Origin: Alphaproteobacteria bacterium
Lineage (GTDB): Bacteria; Pseudomonadota; Alphaproteobacteria; Micavibrionales; Micavibrionaceae
Assembly (NCBI GenBank): GCA_030432025.1
Contig: JAUIIA010000001.1
Span: 1-64,000 of the forward strand
Length of the DNA stretch: 64,000 nucleotides
Direction: 5' to 3'
This document shows positions 44,957 to 54,201 of the stretch, piece after piece (position 1 is the first letter of the stretch; each line of letters starts with the position of its first letter). The notes below the pieces were generated by a model. The model did not search any database and was not told where the DNA came from. It was given only the letters and a program-made list of their open reading frames with translations. A program made the translations under genes and the position numbers.

Positions 44957-46369
44957 TCACGTTTTCTGCGATTCAGGTTTAATGTATTTTTCTAGCAAAT
45001 ATGAGACGCCGAAGATAGCAAAACCTGCAATCATTCCGGGCACTAAATCCATCAGCACGCCGTTCATTTCCAAGCCATAGCGCCAAAATAGCGTCATGCC
45101 GAAACCACCCGCCATCATGGATACCGATAAACGCTGCCCCGGCTTGCCGCCACACAGATTTACGACCACCAGCGGCGCGACCGCAGCCGCCATCCACCCC
45201 CACGCCAAAACGACCAGTGACAGTACGTTATCGCTTGCGAACAAGGCAATCGCGACCACCAAAACAATCACAATCACCGTTCCGAGACGGGCGAGCATGT
45301 ATGAATTTCGAAGCTGCGGAAAAATATGCTGCGTCATGGATGACGACGCAGCCAGCAACAAAGAATCCGCCGTCGACATTGTTGCGGAAAACAATCCGGC
45401 GACCAAAAAACCGACAAAAACAGGGGATAACAAATCCGCCCAAAGTGCGGGGATCGATAATTCGGCATCAAATGCCCCCTCGCCTTCGGGGATCATCACA
45501 CGCGCGATGAAACCGACCAGCGTTGCGAGCAGTAGAACGGTCCACCGCCAACCGAGGTAGATGCGTCGAGCATGCAGCAGGCAATCATCGTCCCGCGCAA
45601 CCATGTGCCTTACCATAAGCTGCGGCTGCCCCAACACACCTATACCGAAAAACACCCAGCCGACGAATACAGGCAGGAACTTGAACTGGTACGGATCAAC
45701 AAGGGACGGGTCTATCGTTTTTAAGGCTTCATAGAGGCAAACAAAGCCGCCAATTTCATCCATGGCCACATAGACCAGCACCAATAGAGATAGCAGGATC
45801 ATCACGGCCTGTACGGCATCGGTCCAGATGGAGGCGCGTATACCACCCGCCCAGCAATAGGCCAGCAAGACACCCGCACCCACAAGGATGAAAATGTTGT
45901 AGTCCCAGTCGAACAGGGCCACACCGACCTTTGCCCCCGCTACCAGCTGGGCACTGCAATAGGTCCCCATAAAGACGACGGTCATCATCGCCATGAGCAA
46001 TGTCACAATGGGCAGGTCACGGCCGCTGAGTTTGCCGACCAATGACGGATATGTATGCGCTTTGGTTTCTATGGCTTTACGACGGATACGATTGCCCGCA
46101 ATGGCCCAACCAATGTGGTCGCCGATTGTAAGTCCGACAATCGCATACAGGGCCGTCAGGCCCGTGCTGTATGCCAGCCCAGCGAAACCGATAAAAGTTG
46201 CACCGCTGGAAATTGTCGCACCATAAGACAGCGCCACAAGCCACGCCGGAACGTCGCGACTTGCGAGAAAATAGTCTTCGATTGTGTTTTTACGAAAGAA
46301 AGAAGAAGCCAGCCCTACGCCTGTAAAGGCAACAAAAAACGCGAGAAAACTGATCAGCATCACGTCCAT
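44957..46369 (-). CDS. sodium:solute symporter family protein
   Basis: A 470-residue integral membrane protein with about 12-13 helices. Typical SSS-family sequences are the sodium-site region SYGATISSGATFIGFAGLAYS near the N-terminus, YCWAGGIRASIWTDAVQ, and GLFSATMSTADSLLLAASS. It resembles PutP/PanF-type carriers but the substrate cannot be told from sequence. It lies between a DUF2059 gene (12 bp) and gyrA (29 bp) on the same strand. Confidence 0.88.
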   Translation of the reverse strand: MDVMLISFLAFFVAFTGVGLASSFFRKNTIEDYFLASRDVPAWLVALSYGATISSGATFIGFAGLAYSTGLTALYAIVGLTIGDHIGWAIAGNRIRRKAIETKAHTYPSLVGKLSGRDLPIVTLLMAMMTVVFMGTYCSAQLVAGAKVGVALFDWDYNIFILVGAGVLLAYCWAGGIRASIWTDAVQAVMILLSLLVLVYVAMDEIGGFVCLYEALKTIDPSLVDPYQFKFLPVFVGWVFFGIGVLGQPQLMVRHMVARDDDCLLHARRIYLGWRWTVLLLATLVGFIARVMIPEGEGAFDAELSIPALWADLLSPVFVGFLVAGLFSATMSTADSLLLAASSSMTQHIFPQLRNSYMLARLGTVIVIVLVVAIALFASDNVLSLVVLAWGWMAAAVAPLVVVNLCGGKPGQRLSVSMMAGGFGMTLFWRYGLEMNGVLMDLVPGMIAGFAIFGVSYLLEKYIKPESQKT

Positions 46370-46381
46370 AGGATGCCTCCT

Positions 46382-46813
46382 TTACTGTTGGTCGGTACGA
46401 AGCCGTATCAAAGCACGGTCCATCATTCTTCCAATTTCAGGCGCAATTTTAGAATTGAGCAAGCGTTGCTTGTCACTGGCGCTTTGTGCTTCGGGTTTGG
46501 AGTAATACTCCACCATGGCTTCAAGCTCTTTGAGCGTGAAGGTTTCGGCATATGCATCCACCGCGACCTTTTCCAGCGCAGCAGGATTCATCAAACGCCT
46601 CATAGCCGTACGGAAAATTTCCTTATCTTCTTCGGATGCTGCAAGCAGATAGTTTTGAACATAAACGTCGATAGCGCGATCAACTTGTGCCTGTACAGGG
46701 CGGATTTCCATCATGCGTTCGGCCAACTCCAAACGCTGAAGAAAATCATCTTCTTGAGCCGACGCGAGCGCCGGCAACAAGAGAATAGTTAAAGCGATTA
46801 GGCGAACAAGCAT
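46382..46813 (-). CDS. DUF2059 periplasmic protein
   Basis: A 143-residue exported protein with a signal peptide (cleaved after ASA, about residue 19). The mature part is helical, with YAETFTLKELEAMVEYYSKPEAQSASDK, the end typical of DUF2059. Role unknown. It is between ssb (3 bp) and the symporter gene (12 bp), all on the minus strand. Confidence 0.82.
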   Translation of the reverse strand: MLVRLIALTILLLPALASAQEDDFLQRLELAERMMEIRPVQAQVDRAIDVYVQNYLLAASEEDKEIFRTAMRRLMNPAALEKVAVDAYAETFTLKELEAMVEYYSKPEAQSASDKQRLLNSKIAPEIGRMMDRALIRLRTDQQ

Positions 46814-46816
46814 GCC

Positions 46817-47305
46817 TTAGAACGGGATCTCGTCTTCCAGCTCATCCATTGGCGCGGCCTGAGTCTGGGACTGTGCAGGCTGTGCCGGAGCACCTTGGGA
46901 ATAGCCGCCGCTTTGGTTGTCGTTGAATGAGCGACCGCCACCCATGCTGTCACCGCTATTGCGGGAATCGAGCATTGTAAGCTCACCACGGTAAGGGCGA
47001 AGCACGACTTCGGTTGTGTATTTCTTCTGACCGTCCTGTTCCCATGAACGAGTTTCAAGCTGGCCTTCGATGTATACTTTGGAGCCTTTTTTCAGGTAGT
47101 TTTTACAAACATTCACAAGGCCCTGATTGAAAATAACAACGCGGTGCCATTCCGTTTTTTCACGGCGCTCACCTGTGGATTTATCTTTCCAGTTTTCAGA
47201 TGTCGCGACAGAGAGGTTCACAACCTCGTCTCCGCTTTGCATGCTACGCACTTCGGGGTCGTTCCCGAGATTACCTACTAAAATGACTTTATTGACTGAA
47301 CCGGC
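46817..47305 (-). CDS. ssb: single-stranded DNA-binding protein
   Basis: A 162-residue SSB. The OB-fold starts [18 protein letters not shown] and contains [20 protein letters not shown]; a Gly/Gln/Ala-rich linker follows and the conserved acidic partner-binding tip DELEDEIPF ends the protein. The start is GTG 47305, 7 bases after AAGGAG; an ORF extension to 47356 would add 17 residues unlike the family. Confidence 0.95.
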   Translation of the reverse strand, partial: AGSVNKVILVGNLGNDPEVRSMQSGDEVVNLSVATSENWKDKSTGERREKTEWHRVVIFNQGLVNVCKNYLKKGSKVYIEGQLETRSWEQDGQKKYTTEVVLRPYRGELTMLDSRNSGDSMGGGRSFNDNQSGGYSQGAPAQPAQSQTQAAPMDELEDEIPF

Positions 47306-47425
47306 CACGTCTTTACTCCTTAGAATCTGTGATTGAACCCCTACTATAGACCTCACCGAACGTGCGCAAAAGCCTTAATTTACAGTTATACCGAAGCAGC
47401 TTGTTGACCGAATAAAGGGATTCCA

Positions 47426-47455
47426 TTGACGGGAAAATTTCGAATCCCATATCAT
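47426..47455 (+). promoter_or_regulatory. sigma-70-type promoter of the 32-codon microgene
   Basis: TTGACG (47426-47431), 18 bases, TATCAT (47450-47455), 38 bases before the ATG. Confidence 0.5.
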
Positions 47456-47476
47456 GTATATAACGTCAACGTATAT

Positions 47477-47503
47477 GAAAGGAGGTGATCAGATGAATGA
47501 TCA
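47477..47503 (+). promoter_or_regulatory. extended Shine-Dalgarno with start codon in a hairpin loop
   Basis: GAAAGGAGGTGATC (47477-47490) is a 14-base exact complement of the bacterial 16S rRNA 3' tail. TGATCA (47486-47491) and a second TGATCA (47498-47503) can form a 6-bp stem whose loop GATGAA holds the ATG (47493-47495). Confidence 0.65.
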
Positions 47504-47591
47504 AGAACAGAGTTTAAAGGCCGGATACGACGCTAAACCGAAAGTTGGAACGATCGGCATTTGGTCCTCCCTGAAAGGGGCGGCGCGCTAG
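47493..47591 (+). CDS. 32-aa microprotein of unknown function
   Basis: A short gene of 32 codons from ATG 47493 to TAG 47589-47591, with an unusually perfect ribosome site. The peptide is charged in the first half (NDQEQSLKAGYDAKPK) and ends in an amphipathic/hydrophobic stretch (VGTIGIWSSLKGAAR). It has its own promoter and a strong terminator at 47653-47687. Inside the transcript, AGGCCGGAT (47518-47526) can pair perfectly with ATCCGGCCT (47614-47622), and TAGCC/GGCTA (47589-47609) forms a hairpin at the stop, so the RNA is structured and may itself be functional. I know no family for the peptide. Confidence 0.55.
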   Translation: MNDQEQSLKAGYDAKPKVGTIGIWSSLKGAAR

Positions 47592-47652
47592 CCAGAGTTA
47601 TTCAGGCTACATAATCCGGCCTGAAACATAGTTAAGATCACAGTATCTACGG

Positions 47653-47687
47653 AAAACCCTGCGGGAAATGCCCTCGCAGGGTTTTTC
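47653..47687 (+). terminator. terminator of the microgene
   Basis: AAACCCTGCG (47654-47663), 11-base loop, CGCAGGGTTT (47675-47684) plus further T. On the minus strand the A-run also gives a T-run, so it can serve the convergent GST gene. Confidence 0.8.
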
Positions 47688-47697
47688 TGTTATCGGG

Positions 47698-48324
47698 TTA
47701 AGCGGCCAGAGCTTTGTATTCGATTTCTTCAGTCGCGATTGCGCGTTGGTAAGCCGGACGACCGGTTACGGTCTTCAGAAGCTCTTTTGTTTTTGGTCCG
47801 AAGGTCGGCTTGTGCGGGAAGAAGTCCCAGTTAGCAACGACGGCGACATAGATGTCCCCTGCCGTGAAGCTTTCCCCGCATAAGTATGGGCCGCCGCTAT
47901 CGGTCAGTTGCTGTTCAATAAGGTCCCATTGTGACTGAATGGCATCGCATGCGATTTTTATCGCCTCATCGCCCAGATCGTTTTTCTTACAGAACAGCGC
48001 CTTGCCGTATGCGGGGTGCAATGTGGAATTGGCATACATCAGCCATTGCAGGGCTTTGGCACGCTCATAACCTTCCGCAGGGATCAAATTTCCGCCATGC
48101 GCATCATTCAAATACACGATCATTGCCGCGTTTTCGGTGACAAGGCCATCAGGCGTCATAAGCGCACCGACCTGCCCACGCGGGTTGATTTTGAGATATT
48201 CGGGGGAGCGCTGTTCGCCCTTAGACAAATCAACTTTGTGTGTTTCAAAATCGACGCCCAGCTCTTCGAGTGTTACGTGGACCGACATGGAACACACGCC
48301 CGGTGAATAATAAAGCGTATACAT
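47698..48324 (-). CDS. glutathione S-transferase family protein
   Basis: A 208-residue GST. The thioredoxin-like N-terminal domain has YYSPGVCSMSVHVTLEELG (beta-class Cys10 position conserved) and the cis-Pro/Glu motif LVTENAAMIVYL (TENAA), then an all-helical C-terminal domain with SFTAGDIYVAVVANWD. It likely conjugates or reduces small electrophiles in the cytosol. It converges with the microgene across a shared terminator. Confidence 0.9.
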   Translation of the reverse strand: MYTLYYSPGVCSMSVHVTLEELGVDFETHKVDLSKGEQRSPEYLKINPRGQVGALMTPDGLVTENAAMIVYLNDAHGGNLIPAEGYERAKALQWLMYANSTLHPAYGKALFCKKNDLGDEAIKIACDAIQSQWDLIEQQLTDSGGPYLCGESFTAGDIYVAVVANWDFFPHKPTFGPKTKELLKTVTGRPAYQRAIATEEIEYKALAA

Positions 48325-48423
48325 AAATATGATCTCCTTCGCTTACCCATAAAATTATCGGGTAGATGACTAAAAGTAATTCAGCCTTTGCTTTTGACCA
48401 GTGTCGGCTCTATATATTTTTTC

Positions 48424-51279
48424 ATGCTTAAGGAAATCAGCGTCCGTGGTGCGCGAGAACATAACCTGAAAGACATTGATGTCGATATGCCCCGTGATCA
48501 GTTGATCGTTATTACGGGGCTTTCGGGTTCTGGGAAATCCTCTCTCGCCTTTGATACGATTTATGCGGAAGGCCAGCGTCGCTACGTCGAAAGCTTGAGT
48601 GCATATGCGCGTCAATTCCTCGAGTTGATGCAAAAACCGGATGTCGATGCCATCGAAGGCTTATCGCCCGCGATTTCCATCGAGCAGAAAACAACATCAC
48701 GTAACCCGCGCTCCACCGTCGGTACGGTGACGGAAATTCACGATTATATGCGCCTTCTTTGGGCGCGTGTAGGTGTGCCCTACTCCCCCGCGACGGGCAA
48801 GCCGATTACATCGCAAACCGTGTCGGAGATTGTCGACCGTATCCTCGCCATGGGTGAAGGGACCAAGCTTTACATCCTCGCGCCGATTGTTAGAGGCCGT
48901 AAGGGCGAATACCGCAAGGAATTTAAAGAGCTGCAAGCCAAGGGTTTCCAGCGTGTAAAAGTGGACGACGAGCTTTACGAGATTGCCGAAGTCCCAGCTC
49001 TGGATAAAAAGCTGAAGCACGATATTGAAGTGGTCGTTGACCGTCTGGTTGTTCGCGAAGATTTGGGTAACCGTTTGGCGGACTCTGTCGAGACCGCTTT
49101 GCGCCTCGCCGATGGTTTGGTCATTACCGAAGATGCGTCCTCGGGTGACCAAGAAATTTTCAGCGAGAAATATGCCTGCCCCGTTTCCGGATTCACGATT
49201 GCAGAGATCGAGCCGCGCTTATTCTCGTTCAACTCGCCGCACGGTGCCTGCCCGCAATGTGACGGTCTTGGCGTGAAGATGTATATGGACGAAGCTTTGA
49301 TCGTGCCTGATGACTCCAAGTCGATATTGAAAGGCGCGGTCGAGCCGTGGTCGAAAAACTTTGCTCCGTTTTACATGCAGGCGATGGAAGGCGTTGCTAG
49401 GCATTATGGCTTTAGTGTCGCCGACCCTTGGAAAAAGCTGAAGCGTGAGCATCAGGAGAAAATCCTCTATGGGTCGGGTGACGAAATTATTCCGATTACT
49501 TACGAGACAAAATCCGAAAGCACATGGAAGAGTAACAAACCGTTCGAAGGTGTTATCCCTTCTCTCGAGCGTCGTTTGATCGAAACGGATTCCAATTCCG
49601 CCCGTGAGGACATTGCGAAGTATCAAGCCAGCGCGTGGTGTGAGAGTTGCGAAGGCTACCGACTAAAACCCGAAGCACTGGCCGTAAAAATCGACAGCAA
49701 GCATATCGGCGAGATCAGCCAGTTGAGCATCGAGGATGCAGGCAACTGGTTTGATACGGTTGAAGACAGCCTGACCGAGCAGCAAAAGCAAATCGGTGAG
49801 AAAATCCTCAAAGAGATTAACGAGCGCCTGACATTCCTGCGCAATGTCGGGTTGGATTACCTCAACCTTTCCCGCGCTTCCGGCACCTTGTCGGGCGGCG
49901 AAAGCCAGCGTATCCGTCTGGCCTCGCAGATCGGTTCGGGACTAACAGGTGTCTTGTATGTTCTGGATGAACCGTCTATCGGCCTGCACCAGCGTGATAA
50001 TAACCGCTTGCTCGAAACACTGACCCGCCTGCGTGATATGGGGAATACCGTGATTGTGGTTGAGCATGACGAAGATGCGATCCGCAGCGCCGACTACCTG
50101 ATCGATATGGGTCCGGGTGCGGGTGTGCATGGCGGACGAGTTGTTGCCAGCGGACCACCCGAAGAGGTGTTCAAATCCGGCCGCTCAATGACCGCCGCAT
50201 ATATGACCGGCAAGAAAGAGATTGCCGTGCCCGCCAAACGTCGCAAGGGCAAAAAGGGTCAGAACCTCGAAGTCATTGAGGCCAGCGGTAACAACTTGCA
50301 GAAAGTCAGCGCCTCTATTCCGCTCGGCACATTTACCTGCGTGACGGGCGTTTCGGGCTCAGGAAAATCGACCTTCACGATAGATACGCTGTACAAAGCG
50401 GCTGCAAAAACCTTGATGAAATCGAAAGAACTGCCGCTTGAGCATAAAGCGATTAAAGGTCTCGCCTTTGTTGATAAAGTCATCGACATCGACCAATCCC
50501 CGATCGGTCGCACACCGCGCTCCAACCCCGCGACATATACAGGCGCGTTTACGCCAATCCGTGAATGGTATGCAGGCCTGCCTGAAGCGAAAGCGCGTGG
50601 GTACAACCCCGGACGTTTCAGCTTTAACGTTAAGGGCGGACGCTGCGAAGCCTGTAAAGGTGATGGTGTCATCAAGATCGAGATGCACTTCCTGCCCGAT
50701 GTGTATGTTGAATGCGAAACATGTCACGGCAAGCGCTATAATCGCGAAACGCTTGAGATTAAGTACAAGGACAAATCGATTGCCGATGTGCTCGACATGA
50801 CTGTTGAGGAAGCGGCTGACTTCTTCAAAGCCGTACCGAGCATCCGCGATAAAATGGAAACGTTGAAAGATGTCGGTCTGACCTATATCAAGGTCGGCCA
50901 GCAAGCGAACACGCTTTCAGGTGGTGAGGCACAGCGTGTGAAGCTCTCGAAAGAGCTTTCCAAACGTTCAACCGGCAAGACGCTGTATATTCTGGATGAG
51001 CCGACAACGGGTCTGCATTTCGAAGATGTACGCAAATTACTGGAGGTTCTGCATAAGCTGGTTGATCAGGGCAATACTGTTGTCGTGATCGAGCATAATC
51101 TGGATGTGATTAAAACGGCGGATTACATCATCGATATCGGCCCCGAGGGCGGACATAAAGGCGGTGAAATCATCGCAACAGGCACGCCTGAAGAGATTTG
51201 TAAGGTCAAAAAATCCTATACAGGCGAATATCTCAAGCCGATGCTGGAGAAGGTTCAGACTTCACAAGCGGCCGAGTAA
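48424..51279 (+). CDS. uvrA: excinuclease ABC subunit A
   Basis: Damage-recognition ATPase of nucleotide excision repair. It has 951 residues from ATG 48424. The two ABC cassettes have Walker [10 protein letters not shown] and GVSGSGKST, signatures [12 protein letters not shown] and [12 protein letters not shown] and Walker B ILDEPT. Two zinc modules (CPVSG...CPQCDG and CEACKGDG...CETCHGKRY) are intact. An upstream TTG (48388) would add 12 residues that are not family-like. mfd in the same window serves the same pathway. No clear LexA box is seen upstream. Confidence 0.96.
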   Translation: MLKEISVRGAREHNLKDIDVDMPRDQLIVITGLSGSGKSSLAFDTIYAEGQRRYVESLSAYARQFLELMQKPDVDAIEGLSPAISIEQKTTSRNPRSTVGTVTEIHDYMRLLWARVGVPYSPATGKPITSQTVSEIVDRILAMGEGTKLYILAPIVRGRKGEYRKEFKELQAKGFQRVKVDDELYEIAEVPALDKKLKHDIEVVVDRLVVREDLGNRLADSVETALRLADGLVITEDASSGDQEIFSEKYACPVSGFTIAEIEPRLFSFNSPHGACPQCDGLGVKMYMDEALIVPDDSKSILKGAVEPWSKNFAPFYMQAMEGVARHYGFSVADPWKKLKREHQEKILYGSGDEIIPITYETKSESTWKSNKPFEGVIPSLERRLIETDSNSAREDIAKYQASAWCESCEGYRLKPEALAVKIDSKHIGEISQLSIEDAGNWFDTVEDSLTEQQKQIGEKILKEINERLTFLRNVGLDYLNLSRASGTLSGGESQRIRLASQIGSGLTGVLYVLDEPSIGLHQRDNNRLLETLTRLRDMGNTVIVVEHDEDAIRSADYLIDMGPGAGVHGGRVVASGPPEEVFKSGRSMTAAYMTGKKEIAVPAKRRKGKKGQNLEVIEASGNNLQKVSASIPLGTFTCVTGVSGSGKSTFTIDTLYKAAAKTLMKSKELPLEHKAIKGLAFVDKVIDIDQSPIGRTPRSNPATYTGAFTPIREWYAGLPEAKARGYNPGRFSFNVKGGRCEACKGDGVIKIEMHFLPDVYVECETCHGKRYNRETLEIKYKDKSIADVLDMTVEEAADFFKAVPSIRDKMETLKDVGLTYIKVGQQANTLSGGEAQRVKLSKELSKRSTGKTLYILDEPTTGLHFEDVRKLLEVLHKLVDQGNTVVVIEHNLDVIKTADYIIDIGPEGGHKGGEIIATGTPEEICKVKKSYTGEYLKPMLEKVQTSQAAE

Positions 51280-51848
51280 AACAGGGGGTCCCTATCCCAT
51301 CCGGCCTCGCCCAATTCCAAAGATAGGATCGATGTATCAATCTCAACGTCTTCCAAGAGTGCACGCATGGTTTTCTGGCAATTAACATCCTGCGCACCGA
51401 ATGCGTAGCGCACATACGGAAAGCGTATCGCGTCATAAACACGTGCGCTTGATATAAGATGTTGCCAAACCTCTTGCGTTTCCTCTCCCGAAACCAATTC
51501 CGTTTCGCGCGCAGCCAATTTGTACTGGCGGTTGCCCTGCAACTCCACCATGCGGTTGACCGGAAAGCTATTCGGGAAGCTCGCCTCAAAAACAGATGAA
51601 AGTCTGGGTACTTGACCAGTAATACTGGCAATCGCAAGGGAAAGCTCCAACTGCTTCGATAACCTAGGTTGGTTATCGTTGACGCAACTGCGGGCGCTCC
51701 ATGTACCATGCAACTCCGACACGACGTCTTCGCCGTCCTTCATAACCAGAAAAGGATGCGACAAAGGTTTACCCAATACGCGGCGATCAAGCGCCTGACC
51801 GCGGATAACTCCTCTTTCGCAAAACATGATACGCAGATCTTTTAACAT
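51255..51848 (-). CDS. hypothetical protein overlapping the uvrA 3' end
   Basis: A 197-residue protein, no signal or membrane segment. It looks alpha/beta with a Cys-containing N-terminus; stretches such as [26 protein letters not shown] suggest a sensor-like or adaptor fold, but I cannot assign a family. AAGGG precedes ATG 51848. Its last 25 bases overlap uvrA on the other strand. It stands alone. Confidence 0.6.
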   Translation of the reverse strand: MLKDLRIMFCERGVIRGQALDRRVLGKPLSHPFLVMKDGEDVVSELHGTWSARSCVNDNQPRLSKQLELSLAIASITGQVPRLSSVFEASFPNSFPVNRMVELQGNRQYKLAARETELVSGEETQEVWQHLISSARVYDAIRFPYVRYAFGAQDVNCQKTMRALLEDVEIDTSILSLELGEAGWDRDPLFYSAACEV

Positions 51849-51962
51849 CGCCCTTGTTTTTCATAACACTACGCAAATGTCAAGAATCAGCTGTAACACA
51901 GCCGCTTCAGCGGTTAAATCCAGATATTTTTATGTTTTAAATCAGAAGCTTAACCTGAATTG

Positions 51963-51991
51963 TTGTATTTTCCTTAATTTTTTGTTAAGAT
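51963..51991 (+). promoter_or_regulatory. promoter of the 132-aa gene
   Basis: TTGTAT (51963-51968), 17 bases, TAAGAT (51986-51991), 47 bases before ATG 52038. Fair sigma-70 match. Confidence 0.4.
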
Positions 51992-52037
51992 TTAGCATAA
52001 TCACGAAACGAACAAACGGTAGTAACGGAGAAAAATT

Positions 52038-52436
52038 ATGTCTGGAGCAGTAGCAGATGCAGCAAAAGGTTTAGGTGATACCGCGACAAAGCTCGGCGGT
52101 ACAATCTTGGAACAAACCTTGGCCCCCAAACACTGGAAACGTAACGCCTTTATTGGTGTCGGTTTGGCTGTTGGCGTTCCGGCTCTTGGCGAATCTTTCC
52201 AAGCTATGCAGTTGGGTGGAGATGGTGTTTCCACTTTCATTGATGTGACGACCTCAAATGTCGTTGAAGCCGGTGCAAGCGTCGTTCAAAGCGCTCCCGA
52301 TGCGGCTGGTGCTGTTTTTGAGGCAGGATCAAGCGCGGTATCTTATGTAGGCAACATGCCTTGGGATCAATATATCTCGACAGCGCAAGCCGCGGCGCAA
52401 GAAGCAACCTTTACACCAGTTTCCCCCGGCGGATAA
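52038..52436 (+). CDS. small Gly/Ala/Val-rich protein, unknown
   Basis: A 132-residue protein, rich in small residues, without a cleavable signal. One moderately hydrophobic segment (IGVGLAVGVPALGESF, about 39-54) could associate with a membrane. It has no Cys and no family I recognise. ACGGAG precedes the ATG at 52038. It is convergent with the Cys-rich secreted gene across 15 bp. Confidence 0.6.
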   Translation: MSGAVADAAKGLGDTATKLGGTILEQTLAPKHWKRNAFIGVGLAVGVPALGESFQAMQLGGDGVSTFIDVTTSNVVEAGASVVQSAPDAAGAVFEAGSSAVSYVGNMPWDQYISTAQAAAQEATFTPVSPGG

Positions 52437-52451
52437 ACTTCTGCACTTACA

Positions 52452-52988
52452 TTATTTGTATTTGCCCAGCGCCTGCTCGATAGCAGAGCAATATGCGCTT
52501 TTGTCCAGACATTGGACGGCCCCCACCAAAAGCTGGTACTGCGATTGATCAGGAATCTTGCCTGTCGCGTTTGCGGTATCAACTATGAAGTTCACACATT
52601 CAACATAAGCACTGCGCATTGCGCTTGCAGGATATTCGCCTTTTGTCGCTGCTGTTGAAGCAGCGCATTTTTGCTTCACCATTTCGCCATGGCTTTTGCG
52701 GCCTGACTTTTCCAGTGCCTCAATGTAATTCGCGGCCATAACCAGATTGTTTTCGGATACAGCCTTCAGGCACGGTTGCTGCTCCCATTTACCACTGACG
52801 CAGGCTTGCGCAACACGGCGCGCATAATCCGAAGCAGTTGAGCTGGGTTTTGATTCTTGTTGTGTTTGCGCCTGCTGGCTCTTTTTCTTCTTTTGAACAT
52901 ATGCGGCATCGGCGTTGACAGAAACCAGCAGCAGTCCGAAAAGAGCGCAGACGGACAGCATGAATACGAATAGCTTAGATGAGGTCAC
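52452..52988 (-). CDS. secreted six-cysteine protein, unknown
   Basis: A 178-residue exported protein: signal peptide to about residue 28 (NADA), a basic Lys/Gln linker (QKKKKSQQAQTQQE), then a helical domain with six Cys residues spaced along it (ACVSG, PCLKA, KCAAS, ECVNF, QCLDK, YCSAI), probably forming three disulfides in the periplasm. No family recognised. AAGGAG sits upstream of ATG 52988. Confidence 0.65.
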   Translation of the reverse strand: MTSSKLFVFMLSVCALFGLLLVSVNADAAYVQKKKKSQQAQTQQESKPSSTASDYARRVAQACVSGKWEQQPCLKAVSENNLVMAANYIEALEKSGRKSHGEMVKQKCAASTAATKGEYPASAMRSAYVECVNFIVDTANATGKIPDQSQYQLLVGAVQCLDKSAYCSAIEQALGKYK

Positions 52989-53124
52989 AGTTTTCTCCTT
53001 GATATCTTAATATTGTGCACGGTTCAGAAAGCACATGCAACTTTGCGCCCCTAAGCGTAAATGACGGAAAACATTGACATTTACCATAAAAGTATGCAAA
53101 AACGCTCATCTGGAGAAAAGAACA

Positions 53125-54147
53125 GTGAGACGACTACTACCATCATTTGCAACATTTGCAGCCGGATGGCGCGGTAAAAGAGACCCGACGCCTGACGATC
53201 TTGCTCGTGTGCAGGCGGAGATCGCAAAGCTTCAGGAACAAGAAACCGAGATTGCTACTTTTCTTCGCAACTCCGTTCAATTCGAGCCTGTTGACCGCAG
53301 TGAGCAATATGCCGATATACATGCCCAGCTTTTTGCCAACGAACGCGTCCACCCCGTCGAGAGCGTTGAAGAGCTTGTGGAAATGCGTATTGGTAGCGCG
53401 GGAGACAACAAAAAATGTTTTGCCCGTATCACCCCCGGTAAAAACCCGAAACTTACAGCCGGTATCTTCACAGCTATGGTCGACATCACCCCTGAAGACG
53501 GCAGCCTCTCATATCGCGACATTCCCGGTGATATTGATGCCATCAGGAACATGCCCATCGAACCGTTCGCAGTGGACGGCGAAGACCGAACTGTTGCCGT
53601 CATTCTCTATACTATTTCCGGAAACCAGAACCAGACATGGGATAGAGGCGGCCGACCATTGGCTGCTGGTCTGCATGAGTATTTGAACGGTCAGGCGGAA
53701 CAGCATGGCTTTAACCTTGTCATGTCCACCCTATCGCCGCTCCGAGAGTTCGGGCCGTGGCTGGCGCAACAACAAGGGTATGCAGGTCTGCTGGACGAAA
53801 ATGGCAAACCTAGCTCGGACTTCGCAGCATATTTACAAGATGAAGAAGGTCATGACGAACTGCGCCGTATGGCTTTGCGCTATCTACTAACGCAGAGAGA
53901 TGACGTATTGAATTTCCATCTGGGTAACGGTGCGTATATCGGCGACTTAAAATTCAATCCTGACGACGAACAGGATTGGATTATGGTGAATTACGTGTAC
54001 CCGAACGACCCGGAACAGCTGGCGCATCAGCGGGATTTTTATAAGAACACAAAATTGCGCATTCTGGCCCCGCACCTGCAAAAGCTTGCAGGGTATGATG
54101 GAGACCTGCAGTCCAAAGCCACCGTCCTGATGGAAGCCGGCATATAA
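53125..54147 (+). CDS. malonyl-CoA decarboxylase-like protein (divergent)
   Basis: A 340-residue protein from GTG 53125 (GGAG 9 bases before). The C-terminal half shows the malonyl-CoA decarboxylase pattern: NLVMSTLSPLREFGPWL (catalytic Ser region, residues 201-205 STLSP) and VLNFHLGNGAYIGDLKFNPDDEQDWIMVNYVYP (catalytic His265 and the end motif MVNY). The N-terminal helical domain of canonical enzymes is mostly replaced by a short region, so the protein is about 100 residues shorter. It may decarboxylate malonyl-CoA to acetyl-CoA. No malonate uptake or ligase genes are near. Confidence 0.7.
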   Translation: MRRLLPSFATFAAGWRGKRDPTPDDLARVQAEIAKLQEQETEIATFLRNSVQFEPVDRSEQYADIHAQLFANERVHPVESVEELVEMRIGSAGDNKKCFARITPGKNPKLTAGIFTAMVDITPEDGSLSYRDIPGDIDAIRNMPIEPFAVDGEDRTVAVILYTISGNQNQTWDRGGRPLAAGLHEYLNGQAEQHGFNLVMSTLSPLREFGPWLAQQQGYAGLLDENGKPSSDFAAYLQDEEGHDELRRMALRYLLTQRDDVLNFHLGNGAYIGDLKFNPDDEQDWIMVNYVYPNDPEQLAHQRDFYKNTKLRILAPHLQKLAGYDGDLQSKATVLMEAGI

Positions 54148-54180
54148 AAAACAGAGCTTCGAAAATCATCCGAAGCTCTG
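54146..54180 (-). terminator. terminator of the aminotransferase transcript
   Basis: Minus strand: CAGAGCTTCG (54180-54171), 9-base loop, CGAAGCTCTG (54161-54152), then a T-run (54151-54146). It overlaps the stop codon of the convergent decarboxylase-like gene. Confidence 0.8.
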
Positions 54181-54201
54181 CTGATACAATTCCTTAGAAA
54201 A

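Noticed and set aside
47493-47591. Microgene as part of tmRNA
   Set aside because: The peptide does not end in the alanine-rich degradation tag and there is no alanine tRNA-like end.
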